A model generated the notes under the pieces. That model made no database searches. It saw only the letters and a list, made by a program, of their open reading frames with translations, and was not told where the DNA came from. From assembly GCA_035267815.1 (NCBI GenBank), contig DATFLK010000050.1:1-18640 (forward strand): a stretch of DNA of 18,640 bases. The letters run 5' to 3'. The position numbers and the translations under genes were made by a program. This DNA comes from DATFLK01 sp035267815 (lineage in GTDB: Bacteria > Pseudomonadota > Zetaproteobacteria > Mariprofundales > Mariprofundaceae). Below are positions 1 to 6,721 of this stretch, piece after piece (position 1 is the first letter of the stretch; each line of letters starts with the position of its first letter).

Positions 1-293
1 CCGAGATCGTGCCGACCGCCGACGGCGCCATTGATGCCAAGAAGGCTTCCAAGGGCTCGCGCCGCCCGAAGGCCAGCTCGGACAACGACGTCACCACGCC
101 GATGCCCGGCCGCATCGTCAGCGTCCAAGCCACCGAAGGCCAGCAGGTCGAAGCCGGCGATACGGTGCTGGTCGTCGAGGCGATGAAGATGGAGAACCCG
201 GTGCACGCGCCGGTCTCGGGCACGGTCTCGGCGATCCACGTCAAGGAGGGCGACAACGTCAACCCCGACGAGTGCCTGATGGAGATCTCCTGA
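1..293 (+). CDS. Biotin carboxyl carrier domain, C-terminal end of pyruvate carboxylase subunit B / oxaloacetate decarboxylase alpha (5' partial)
   Basis: The reading frame is open from the left edge and ends at a TGA at 291-293, so only the C-terminal ~97 residues are present. They hold a lysine/serine-rich linker followed by a complete biotinyl/lipoyl attachment domain. The biotin-acceptor motif EAMKMENPVHAP is clear, with the acceptor lysine codon at 186-188, followed by the usual SGTV and a terminal glycine/asparagine-rich turn. In this family the domain carries carboxybiotin between the biotin carboxylase and carboxyltransferase sites, making or breaking down oxaloacetate in the cytoplasm or at the membrane. 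The tail resembles PycB/OadA alpha subunits, where carboxyltransferase and biotin domains share one chain. That is inference, because the catalytic part lies outside the window; a separate AccB-like carrier or a methylmalonyl-CoA carboxyltransferase subunit cannot be excluded. A GTG at position 9 is not a credible start. A strong terminator follows, so this is the last gene of its transcript. Confidence 0.85.
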   Translation, partial: EIVPTADGAIDAKKASKGSRRPKASSDNDVTTPMPGRIVSVQATEGQQVEAGDTVLVVEAMKMENPVHAPVSGTVSAIHVKEGDNVNPDECLMEIS

Positions 294-306
294 TCTAGCA
301 AACGAG

Positions 307-337
307 CCTGTTCCGACCACCCGCTGGTCGGAACAGG
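307..337 (+). terminator. Rho-independent terminator after the biotin-carrier gene
   Basis: A perfect 13-base-pair inverted repeat (CCTGTTCCGACCA / TGGTCGGAACAGG) with a five-base loop CCCGC starts 14 bases after the stop codon and is followed by TTTC. The stem is strong and the run of T residues is short. It separates the carboxylase gene from the TrmO-like gene, whose start lies 20 bases beyond the stem. Confidence 0.85.
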
Positions 338-357
338 TTTCAATTCACGGAACACTC

Positions 358-945
358 ATGAGCAAAAAGACTCCGCCACTGAAATGGGGGCGCAAACCGC
401 CCAAGAACCTCGATCCGAAAACATATGCGGAGGATTTCGCGCACGACGAAAGCGCCGATATGCGCATCGAAATGCAAGCGATCGGCGTCGTGCACAGCAC
501 CTACAAGGAGCGCTTCTCTACACCACGCCAGCCTTCGCTGGATGACCCTCTACCGGCTACCATTGAGCTCAATGCCGGCATGAATTTCGAACAGGCGGTG
601 AAGGATCTCGACGGTTTCAGCCATATCTGGGTGCTTTACTGGATGCATCTGAACCAGGGGTGGAATCCGACGGTGACACCGCCACGCGGCCCGAAAGTCC
701 GGCGCGGCCTGTTTGCCACGCGGGCTCCGCACCGCCCCAACAGCATTGGCCTATCGGTCGTCCGCCTGACCAATGTGGAGGGCCGTACCCTGCATATCCA
801 GAGCCACGACATGCTCGATGGTACGCCCGTGCTCGATATCAAACCCTATCTGAACTACAGCGACGCCTTCCCCGATGCCCGTTGCGGCTGGGTGGAGGAG
901 ACCGGTGTTGCTGACATGCAGAAATCGATCAACACAGGCAGTTAA
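358..945 (+). CDS. trmO: TrmO-like tRNA (adenine-N6)-methyltransferase (TsaA/YaeB family)
   Basis: The 195-residue product matches the TsaA/TrmO beta-barrel family. It has IGVVHSTYKERF near residues 42-53, a DGFSHIWVLYWMH segment and the family hallmark around RGLFATRAPHRPNSIGLS, then the LDIKPYL motif. In E. coli TrmO uses S-adenosylmethionine to methylate the N6 of t6A37 in threonine tRNAs, giving m6t6A; that role is carried over by homology. E. coli TrmO is about 235 residues with an extra C-terminal domain. This protein stops soon after the barrel but has about 40 basic and acidic residues before it. The ATG at 358 has a weak GGA six bases upstream; an internal ATG at 460 would remove the extension, so the start is uncertain. 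The gene stands alone behind a terminator, and its stop codon overlaps that of the opposing gene. Confidence 0.85.
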   Translation: MSKKTPPLKWGRKPPKNLDPKTYAEDFAHDESADMRIEMQAIGVVHSTYKERFSTPRQPSLDDPLPATIELNAGMNFEQAVKDLDGFSHIWVLYWMHLNQGWNPTVTPPRGPKVRRGLFATRAPHRPNSIGLSVVRLTNVEGRTLHIQSHDMLDGTPVLDIKPYLNYSDAFPDARCGWVEETGVADMQKSINTGS

Positions 946-1721
946 AGTTTGGAAGCTGCGATGTGGCGCAGGGTGGGCACTTCAAGCTCGGCCTCGTCGG
1001 CGATGGCCAGCGCCCGCTCCAAGCGTGCCGGGGCCGAGCGCCCCATACATTTGTGCTCGGGATCTCCATCGAAAGCGGCCAGCATACCTTCGATCAGTGC
1101 CGTGCGGTCGAACTCCTGCCCGGTCAGATACTCCTGGATGTCGAATACATCGCCGGCGACTGCGGTCGCGAGATCATTATGATCCAACCACAGCTGGCGC
1201 ACATTGCCGCCGCTCTCCAGCCCCGCGATGTTGGTGGTCAGGATGTAGAGATTCTTCAGTACCAGCTCATTGAGCAGTGTCTGTTCATCTTCGACGATAC
1301 GGACAGGGATGTCGAGCGAACCCAACGCCTCCTTCAGTAGCGATGCGAACTCGCCGAAGGCCGGCGAAGCGATCACCACCTTCGAATCCATCCCCTTCTT
1401 CTTTTCGAACCAGACGGAGATCACCGTCGGCTCCTCCGATTCAGTTCCAAGGCCGTGTCGTTTCCAGTCGCGTGGCAACAGCTCGTTCTGCAACAGGATC
1501 AGGCGATCCCGCCAGGCATCCGGCAGGTCGGCGAGCGTAGCGTGCAGATCCTTCTCGCCCACGGCCACGACCACTGCTTCCGGCTCCCTCACCTCTTCGG
1601 CCACCACAGCCATATCCATATCCCGTGTAACCGGCACAATGGGATAGCCCTGACGCATAAATCCACGCGCAAATACCGAGCCGATCTCGCCGATTCCAAT
1701 GACTACCACAGGTTGATGCAC
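942..1721 (-). CDS. NAD(P)-binding oxidoreductase, ketopantoate reductase-like, role unknown
   Basis: The product of about 259 residues begins VHQPVVVIGIGEIGS, a beta strand and GxGxxG nucleotide-binding loop typical of an N-terminal Rossmann domain. A helical second half contains LVLKNLYILTTNIAGLE and GRSAPARLERAL, which recall the catalytic lysine/asparagine helix and C-terminal helices of PanE/ApbA ketopantoate reductases and 6-phosphogluconate dehydrogenase-like enzymes. I do not recognise the exact family and assign no substrate. I chose the GTG at 1721 because AAGGAGG lies five bases upstream; longer starts would overlap or precede that ribosome binding site. It lies 79 bases downstream of ettA on the same strand, with a probable terminator between them, so it may be transcribed only by readthrough or from an unseen promoter. 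Its stop overlaps the stop of trmO on the other strand. Confidence 0.7.
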   Translation of the reverse strand: MHQPVVVIGIGEIGSVFARGFMRQGYPIVPVTRDMDMAVVAEEVREPEAVVVAVGEKDLHATLADLPDAWRDRLILLQNELLPRDWKRHGLGTESEEPTVISVWFEKKKGMDSKVVIASPAFGEFASLLKEALGSLDIPVRIVEDEQTLLNELVLKNLYILTTNIAGLESGGNVRQLWLDHNDLATAVAGDVFDIQEYLTGQEFDRTALIEGMLAAFDGDPEHKCMGRSAPARLERALAIADEAELEVPTLRHIAASKL

Positions 1722-1752
1722 ACTCACCTCCTTCAAACCACACAACGATAAT

Positions 1753-1781
1753 AACAAGGACGGCCAACGGCCGCCCTTGTT
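1753..1781 (-). terminator. Probable terminator after ettA
   Basis: An inverted repeat of 13 pairs with a three-base loop lies about 20 bases after the ettA stop. Read as minus-strand RNA the single imperfect position becomes a G-U pair, so the stem is continuous; on the plus strand it would be an A-C mismatch. This orientation and the following TTATTATC favour termination of ettA. The T-run is interrupted, so termination may be partial and allow some transcription into the downstream gene. Confidence 0.55.
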
Positions 1782-1800
1782 GTTGGCGTTTGGCCTTTAT

Positions 1801-3477
1801 TTAGGCCAGTCGCTTGTACTTGATGCGATGCGGCTGGGTGGCCTCTTCGCCGAGGCGCTTCTTCTTGTCCTTCTCGTACTCCTCGAAGTTGCCCTCGAAC
1901 CACTCGACATGCCCCTCCCCTTCATAGGCGAGGATATGGGTGGCAACCCGGTCGAGAAACCAGCGGTCATGCGAGATGATGACGGCACAGCCGGCGAAAT
2001 CGAGCAGCGCCTCCTCGAGCGCACGCAGTGTCTCGACATCCAGATCGTTGGTCGGCTCGTCAAGCAGCAGCACATTACCACCGCTCATCAGCATTTTGGC
2101 CAGATGCACGCGGTTGCGCTCGCCGCCGGAGAGCGACTTGATCCTCTTCTGCTGATCGCCGCCCTTGAAGTTGAAGCGACCGCAGTAGGCACGCGACGGC
2201 ACCTCGACCTTGCCGAGATAGACTACATCGGAACCGCCGGAGATCTCCTCCCAGACCGTCTTCTCGTCATCCAGCGCATCACGCGACTGATCAACATAGG
2301 AGAACTGCACCGTCTCGCCGATGGTGAGATCGCCGGAATCGGGCTTTTCCTGACCGGTCAGCATGCGGAAGAGTGTCGTCTTGCCGGCACCGTTCGCGCC
2401 GATAATGCCGACGATGCCGCCACGCGGTAGGCTGAAATTGAGGTCCTCGATCAGCACGCGTCCGTCGTAGGCCTTGGTGACATTCTCGGCCTTCACCACC
2501 ACGTCGCCGAGCCGCTCGCCCGCCGGGATGAAGATCTGCTTGGTGGCGTTACGCTGCTGCATCTCCTTGCTGGCCAGTTCGTCGAATGCCTTGAGCCTCG
2601 CCTTGGATTTGGCGTGACGCCCTTTCGCGCTGGAACGCACCCATTCTAGCTCATCCTTGATCGCTTTCTGACGGGCCGTCTCCTGCTTCTCCTCGATCTC
2701 CAGCCGCTTTTCCTTCTGCTCCAGCCATGAGGAGTAGTTGCCCTCGAAGGGGATGCCGCGGCCGCGATCCAGCTCCAGAATCCAGCCGGCCACGTTATCG
2801 AGGAAGTAGCGGTCATGGGTAACGGCCACGACGGTACCTTTGTAGTCGTGCAGGAAGCGCTCCAACCAGGCCACCGATTCGGCATCGAGATGGTTGGTCG
2901 GCTCGTCCAGCAACAGCATGTCCGGGTTGGAGAGCAGCAGGCGGCAGAGCGCCACGCGCCGCCGCTCACCGCCGGAGAGCTTGGTCACATCCGCATCCCA
3001 CTCCGGCAGGCGCAGTGCGTCAGAGGCGACTTCCAGCTTGCGCTCAAGATCCCATGCATCGGCGGCATCAATCCTGTCCTGCAACGCCCCCTGCTTCTCG
3101 ATCAGCGCGGTCATCTCGTCGTCACTCATCGGCTCGGCGAAGCGGGCGCTGATCTCGTTGAACTCGTCGAGCAGTGCCTTGGTCTCAGCCACCCCCTCCT
3201 CGACATTCCCCCGAACATCCTTCTCCGGGTCAAGCTGTGGCTCCTGCGACAGATAGCCGATCTTCAAATCGGGCGCTGGGCGCGCCTCGCCGATATACTC
3301 CTGATCCTCGCCGGCCATGATCCTCAGCAGCGTCGACTTACCAGCGCCGTTCAGACCCAACACGCCAATCTTGGCTCCAGGCAGGAATGACAGGTAGATA
3401 TCCTTCAGGATCTCGCGCTGGGGCGGCACAATTTTACCAACGCCCTGCATCGTATAGACATACTGATAATCAGCCAC
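1801..3477 (-). CDS. ettA: Energy-dependent translational throttle protein EttA (ABC-F family)
   Basis: The product of about 558 residues has two ABC ATPase domains in tandem and no membrane segments, the ABC-F plan. Domain 1 has Walker A GLNGAGKST near residue 41, signature LSGGERRR near 167 and Walker B LLLDEPTNHLD near 189. A charged helical linker at about 241-320 matches the P-site tRNA interaction motif. Domain 2 has IGANGAGKTT near 359, then GRFNFKGGDQQKR, LSGGERNR and LLLDEPTNDLD. The N-terminal YVYTMQGVGKIVPP and the GRFNFKGGDQQ stretch are characteristic of EttA (YjjK) rather than Uup or YheS. The known protein binds the ribosomal E site and gates entry of the initiation complex into elongation according to the ATP/ADP ratio. 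E. coli EttA is 555 residues, so length is normal. The GTG at 3477 has AAGAGG five bases upstream; a second GTG at 3483 overlaps that site and is less likely. Confidence 0.95.
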   Translation of the reverse strand: MADYQYVYTMQGVGKIVPPQREILKDIYLSFLPGAKIGVLGLNGAGKSTLLRIMAGEDQEYIGEARPAPDLKIGYLSQEPQLDPEKDVRGNVEEGVAETKALLDEFNEISARFAEPMSDDEMTALIEKQGALQDRIDAADAWDLERKLEVASDALRLPEWDADVTKLSGGERRRVALCRLLLSNPDMLLLDEPTNHLDAESVAWLERFLHDYKGTVVAVTHDRYFLDNVAGWILELDRGRGIPFEGNYSSWLEQKEKRLEIEEKQETARQKAIKDELEWVRSSAKGRHAKSKARLKAFDELASKEMQQRNATKQIFIPAGERLGDVVVKAENVTKAYDGRVLIEDLNFSLPRGGIVGIIGANGAGKTTLFRMLTGQEKPDSGDLTIGETVQFSYVDQSRDALDDEKTVWEEISGGSDVVYLGKVEVPSRAYCGRFNFKGGDQQKRIKSLSGGERNRVHLAKMLMSGGNVLLLDEPTNDLDVETLRALEEALLDFAGCAVIISHDRWFLDRVATHILAYEGEGHVEWFEGNFEEYEKDKKKRLGEEATQPHRIKYKRLA

Positions 3478-3501
3478 ACACACCTCTCTTCACTCAAAGC
3501 T

Positions 3502-3547
3502 TCCGCATCATGCGGACATTCACGATCGGGGCGCCATTCGGCGCCCC
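3502..3547 (-). other. Two inverted repeats in the ettA upstream region
   Basis: The 138 bases between ettA and the SYLF gene hold two hairpins. One is an 8-bp perfect repeat GGGGCGCC/GGCGCCCC with a four-base loop (3528-3547). The other is a 6-bp repeat TCCGCA/TGCGGA with a three-base loop (3502-3516). On the minus strand they would lie in the ettA leader, or could end transcription of the SYLF gene, but no T-run follows either. No convincing promoter is visible; a TTGATA lies further upstream without a good -10 at the right distance. Confidence 0.45.
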
Positions 3548-3615
3548 TGCTCACTGTTTATGGATTAACGAATCGACGGCAACGCTATCAATGAAATGCC
3601 GGACCGAGAAGTCGG

Positions 3616-4308
3616 CTATTCGGCGTATCTCCTGAGGTTCATCATCAGGGTCAGCGCACTCTTCGGCGCCATCGCCTTGCCCGTCATCAGGATATCGCTC
3701 GCCGACAAGGCCTTGCCGTAATAGGCACGGTTGTAATCAACGAGACTGTTGATCTTGGCTCCCTCCAGCGAGATACCAACGAAGAGACCGCGGCTGCGCG
3801 AGTAGGAGTAGATGGCGCTTTTGAACCCCGCATCGACGTTGGCCTCCGCCTTTCGCCCGACCGGGCCAGCCGCCACCGAGGCATCACCACCCAGTGTAAA
3901 CTCCTGTTTGATCAGCGAACGCAACCCCTTCTCGCTGACGATCACCAGCACCAGATCAGTGGACTGAGCACCGAACTGCCAGCCGAACGAACCCGCCCCA
4001 ATGGAGAAGAAAGCGGGCGGCGACCATTTGTTCGTCTGCTTGTCGTGCCGAAGAATCACGCCACGCCCGTATTTGCCTCCCAGCACGAAACCGGCCTTGA
4101 CCACACCCGGAAACACGGCAATGGCGGCGGCACGCCGAAGCAACGCCCGTGGGATTCCCTTGTCCGGCGTGTCCATGATGGTTTTCATCACATCGGTGGC
4201 ATCCGTCACCCTCTCCTGCGCCTTGTGGGGTGACACATGCTCGGCCTGCGCGGACCAGACCGGAAACAGGGTACAACACAGTAGAAGAATCGCCGCAATT
4301 CGCTTCAT
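3616..4308 (-). CDS. Secreted SYLF / Ysc84-type lipid-binding domain protein
   Basis: The 230-residue product starts MKRIAAILLLCCTLFPVWSA, a classical Sec signal peptide with a likely cut after AQA near residue 22. The mature part carries the SYLF (Ysc84/DUF500) pattern: AVFPGVVKAGFVLGGKYGRG, then SIGAGSFGWQFGAQSTDLVLVI, and a C-terminal region with GRKAEANVDAGF and SLEGAKI. Eukaryotic SYLF domains bind phosphoinositides. Bacterial homologues are periplasmic or envelope proteins of unknown function, so only an envelope location is inferred. The ATG at 4308 is preferred because GGAGAGAGG lies just upstream and the signal peptide begins there; in-frame ATGs further upstream would place a hydrophilic stretch before it. 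It is divergent from the universal stress protein gene and upstream of ettA on the same strand. Confidence 0.85.
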   Translation of the reverse strand: MKRIAAILLLCCTLFPVWSAQAEHVSPHKAQERVTDATDVMKTIMDTPDKGIPRALLRRAAAIAVFPGVVKAGFVLGGKYGRGVILRHDKQTNKWSPPAFFSIGAGSFGWQFGAQSTDLVLVIVSEKGLRSLIKQEFTLGGDASVAAGPVGRKAEANVDAGFKSAIYSYSRSRGLFVGISLEGAKINSLVDYNRAYYGKALSASDILMTGKAMAPKSALTLMMNLRRYAE

Positions 4309-4338
4309 GCCTCTCTCCATATTTGCGGATTCGGAAAC

Positions 4339-4351
4339 ATTATCCATTTTA
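4339..4351 (-). promoter_or_regulatory. Possible -10 elements for the SYLF gene
   Basis: Read on the minus strand, TAAAAT (4346-4351) and GATAAT (4339-4344) lie back to back about 30-40 bases before the start codon. Each differs from TATAAT at one position. No good -35 is seen at 16-18 bases, so the assignment is weak. Confidence 0.3.
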
Positions 4352-4379
4352 GCAGGCGCGCAATCCACCCGCCATGCGC

Positions 4380-4405
4380 TATACTGGCCATTAGGGTGAT
4401 ATCAC
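4380..4405 (+). promoter_or_regulatory. Candidate -10 and palindromic operator before the universal stress gene
   Basis: TATACT at 4380-4385 is a five-of-six match to the -10 consensus, with no clear -35. Eleven bases after it lies the perfect 10-base palindrome GTGATATCAC (4396-4405), between the expected transcription start and the ribosome binding site. That placement would suit a repressor or road-block operator. The regulator is unknown. Confidence 0.35.
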
Positions 4406-4424
4406 TTCCGGAGGGGAATTCGGC

Positions 4425-4889
4425 ATGAGCGACTACAAGCATATTCTGGTACCGACGGACTTCTCCGAACCCGCCAACCAGGCCGTGCAGACGGCAGCGG
4501 AACTGGCGCGGCGATTCGACGCCGAGCTTCATATCCTGCATGTGATGGCGCCGCATATGCATTACGTGGAGACGCCGGAGATGATGCTCCCGCCACTGGA
4601 GGACTTTACCGAAGAGATGCGTGCGACAAGCCAGAGGAAGCTGGACGAGCTGGTCACCGATGCCGGCACCGGCATCGAGGTTCACGCCTACCTCGAGGAG
4701 AGTGCCGAGCATGCGGCCGACGTGATCGTCAAGTTTGCCGGCAAGCTGGTGGCCGACCTGATCGTCGTCGGTAGCCATGGCCACACCGGGCTGTTGCATG
4801 TGCTCCTCGGTTCCACAGCCGAGCGCGTCGTACGCGAGTCGCATTGCCCTGTCCTGGTGACCAAACCGACGCCCGAAGAACAGACGTAG
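4425..4889 (+). CDS. Universal stress protein, UspA family
   Basis: The 154-residue single-domain protein begins YKHILVPTDFSEPA, the first beta strand and aspartate of the Usp fold. It ends with the ATP-binding signature G-x2-G-x9-GS (GSHGHTG, then LLGSTAERVV) and the terminal strand CPVLVTKP. Such proteins bind ATP in the cytoplasm and accumulate under starvation or other stress; the specific role here is unknown. GGAGGGG lies upstream of the ATG at 4425. The gene diverges from the SYLF gene and is followed after 46 bases by pyrD on the same strand, so the two may share a transcript. The methionine-rich segment around residues 45-66 is the variable loop of this family. Confidence 0.93.
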   Translation: MSDYKHILVPTDFSEPANQAVQTAAELARRFDAELHILHVMAPHMHYVETPEMMLPPLEDFTEEMRATSQRKLDELVTDAGTGIEVHAYLEESAEHAADVIVKFAGKLVADLIVVGSHGHTGLLHVLLGSTAERVVRESHCPVLVTKPTPEEQT

Positions 4890-4935
4890 CCCGCCATAAA
4901 CTCGAACCGTGCCAAGCCGGCAACAGGCGGCTATC

Positions 4936-5892
4936 ATGCGGCGCATGCCGAATACCGACGCCTCACGCCCCGATCTGACCGTTCATTTCGCCGGACTGGA
5001 GCTGGTCACACCGCTTGTGCTGCTCTCCGGCTGTGTCGGATTCGGCGAGGAGTACACCCGCGTAGAGGGCTTTTCCAACCGAGATATCGGTGCCGTGATC
5101 CTCAAGGGAACCACACTGGAGCCGAGACACGGTAACGCCCCTCACCGTCTGGCCGAGACCCCATCCGGCATGCTCAACGCCATCGGACTGCAGAACCCCG
5201 GCTCACGGCATGTGGTGGAGAACATCCTGCCTCATCTGCCTCACGACGAGACCCAGTTTTGGGCCAACGTCAACGGTGCCAGTATCGAGGAGTATGCCGA
5301 GGTGGCACGTATCTTCGACGACTCGCCCGTCACCGCCATGGAGATCAACATCTCCTGCCCGAACGTCAAGGCCGGCGGTGTCCACTTCGGCAACGACGCC
5401 GCCATGTCCGCCAGGGTGGTCGCGGCGATGCGCCAGGCGACGAAGAAGCCGCTGATCACCAAGCTATCGCCCAACAACGCCAACATTACGGAGATCGCCA
5501 CCGCCTGCATCGAGGCCGGTACGGATGGCTTCTCGGTGATCAACACGCTGATGGGTATGTCCATCGATATCGAACAACGCGCCCCCATCCTCGGCAACGT
5601 CAGCGGCGGACTCTCCGGCCCGGCCATCAAGCCGGTGGCCCTGTGGAAAGTGCATCAGGTGCGCCAGATCGCGGCCGAACACCAAATCCCCATCCTAGGA
5701 CAGGGCGGCATCGCCGCGCCCGAGGATGCCGTCGAATTCGCCATCGCGGGATCGGACACCCTTGGACTGGGCACCGGCCTGTTCTACGATCCGCTACTGC
5801 CGCGGAAGATACTGGACGGCCTGGAGGCGTATCTGATCCGCCATGGGGTAGCGCGCTATAGCGACCTCGTCGGGACCCTTCACACCACCTGA
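4936..5892 (+). CDS. pyrD: Dihydroorotate dehydrogenase, class 1B catalytic subunit
   Basis: The product of about 318 residues is an FMN-binding TIM-barrel enzyme that oxidises dihydroorotate to orotate in pyrimidine synthesis. Visible family motifs are LLSGCVGFGEEY, KGTTLEPRHGN, GLQNPG, EINISCPNVK with the catalytic-base cysteine at about residue 141, INTLMGM, and the phosphate/FMN-binding GQGGI and GLGTGLFYD. A cysteine base places it in class 1 (class 2 uses serine), and the overall pattern fits class 1B, which is NAD-dependent and normally works with the iron-sulfur flavoprotein PyrK. No pyrK is present in this window. The ATG at 4936 has AGGCGG five bases upstream; a second ATG at 4945 and a GTG at 4909 are alternatives. 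It lies 46 bases after the universal stress gene. Confidence 0.9.
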   Translation: MRRMPNTDASRPDLTVHFAGLELVTPLVLLSGCVGFGEEYTRVEGFSNRDIGAVILKGTTLEPRHGNAPHRLAETPSGMLNAIGLQNPGSRHVVENILPHLPHDETQFWANVNGASIEEYAEVARIFDDSPVTAMEINISCPNVKAGGVHFGNDAAMSARVVAAMRQATKKPLITKLSPNNANITEIATACIEAGTDGFSVINTLMGMSIDIEQRAPILGNVSGGLSGPAIKPVALWKVHQVRQIAAEHQIPILGQGGIAAPEDAVEFAIAGSDTLGLGTGLFYDPLLPRKILDGLEAYLIRHGVARYSDLVGTLHTT

Positions 5893-5909
5893 CTCAAGCC
5901 ATCGGTCGC

Positions 5910-5938
5910 ATGACGCTGGCACGATCCCTTTCTATACT
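5910..5938 (+). promoter_or_regulatory. Sigma-70-type promoter for the nuclease-protease pair
   Basis: ATGACG (5910-5915, four of six matches to TTGACA) and TATACT (5933-5938, five of six) are separated by 17 bases. The -10 ends six bases before the first ATG of the nuclease gene, so the transcript should start at or next to that codon. Confidence 0.5.
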
Positions 5939-5944
5939 GTGTAG

Positions 5945-6721
5945 ATGATGCGCCGTCTGTCTCGCCTTACCGCCCTATGGCTGCTACTTCTCCTCCTGTT
6001 CGACACCGCCCCACTCCGCGCCGGCACCCTCTCCATCATCGACCAGAGCACATGGGTCAAGGTCGCGTATGTCTACGACGGCGACACATTCCGGGCTGCC
6101 AACGGCGACAAGATCCGTCTTCTCGGCATCAACACGCCGGAGATCACGCATGGCTCCGAACCCGGCGAGCCGATGGGCAAGGAGGCTGCCGCGGCGCTGC
6201 GACGCATCATCGGAGGTAAAACCGTGCGCCTCGAATTCGACCAGCAACGGCACGATATCTACGGTCGGTTGCTCGCACAGGTCTACCTGCACGACGGCAC
6301 ATGGGTGAATGGCGAGATGGTTCGTTTCGGCTATGCCCATATCTACACCTTCACGCCCAACCTGCGCTGGGCCCCCGCCTTGCTTGCAATTGAACGGCCG
6401 GCACGCCAGCAGCGCCTGGGCATCTGGCACACAAAACGGTTCGCCGTCCTGCCCGCCACTCGGGTAGGCCACGCCCAGATCGGCCAGTTCCGCCTCGTCC
6501 GTGGCAGCGTCGACCATACGGACCGAAGCGGTTTCGGTTTCCGCCTCGCCCGACTCCACATCACCGTCCCCCGCAAATACCGCTCCTACTTCGACCATCA
6601 TCCCCTCGTGCACCGGGGCGAACAGGTGGTGGTGCATGGTGTCATCCGGGCCAACCGCAGTGGCAACAAGCTTTTCCTCGCCTTGCACAGCCCAGATAAT
6701 CTTGAGATAATCAGACAATGA
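5945..6721 (+). CDS. Secreted staphylococcal-nuclease-like (thermonuclease family) protein
   Basis: The 258-residue product has an N-terminal hydrophobic segment of leucines ending near RAG (residue ~27), a likely signal peptide. The Snase domain follows. VYDGDTFR at 43-50 and RLLGINTPEI at 58-67 match the calcium site and the catalytic arginine/glutamate (R58 and E66, equivalent to R35 and E43 of the staphylococcal enzyme). DIYGRLLA supplies the second catalytic arginine (R108, equivalent to R87), and QQRLGIW closes the domain. The position of the calcium ligand D40 is asparagine here (N63). About 90 further residues form an added C-terminal domain (roughly 165-258) that looks beta-rich; I cannot name it. 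The enzyme likely cleaves nucleic acid in the periplasm or outside the cell. No Shine-Dalgarno sequence precedes the ATGATG start. The stop overlaps the next gene's ATG by four bases, so translation is probably coupled. Confidence 0.85.
   Translation: MMRRLSRLTALWLLLLLLFDTAPLRAGTLSIIDQSTWVKVAYVYDGDTFRAANGDKIRLLGINTPEITHGSEPGEPMGKEAAAALRRIIGGKTVRLEFDQQRHDIYGRLLAQVYLHDGTWVNGEMVRFGYAHIYTFTPNLRWAPALLAIERPARQQRLGIWHTKRFAVLPATRVGHAQIGQFRLVRGSVDHTDRSGFGFRLARLHITVPRKYRSYFDHHPLVHRGEQVVVHGVIRANRSGNKLFLALHSPDNLEIIRQ

Noticed and set aside
1777..2430. A 217-residue plus-strand leucine-rich frame opposite ettA that looks membrane-like
   Set aside because: The apparent hydrophobicity comes from reading conserved acidic/lysine ABC-ATPase codons in antisense; there is no start signal.
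3510..3635. Possible small plus-strand peptide gene between ettA and the SYLF gene
   Set aside because: There is an ATG but no ribosome binding site, it runs into the antisense of the SYLF gene, and the sequence is explained by the inverted repeats.
4396..4405. GTGATATCAC before the Usp gene as a CRP or FNR site
   Set aside because: CRP sites need six bases between TGTGA and TCACA and FNR sites need four between TTGAT and ATCAA; here the arms are directly joined.
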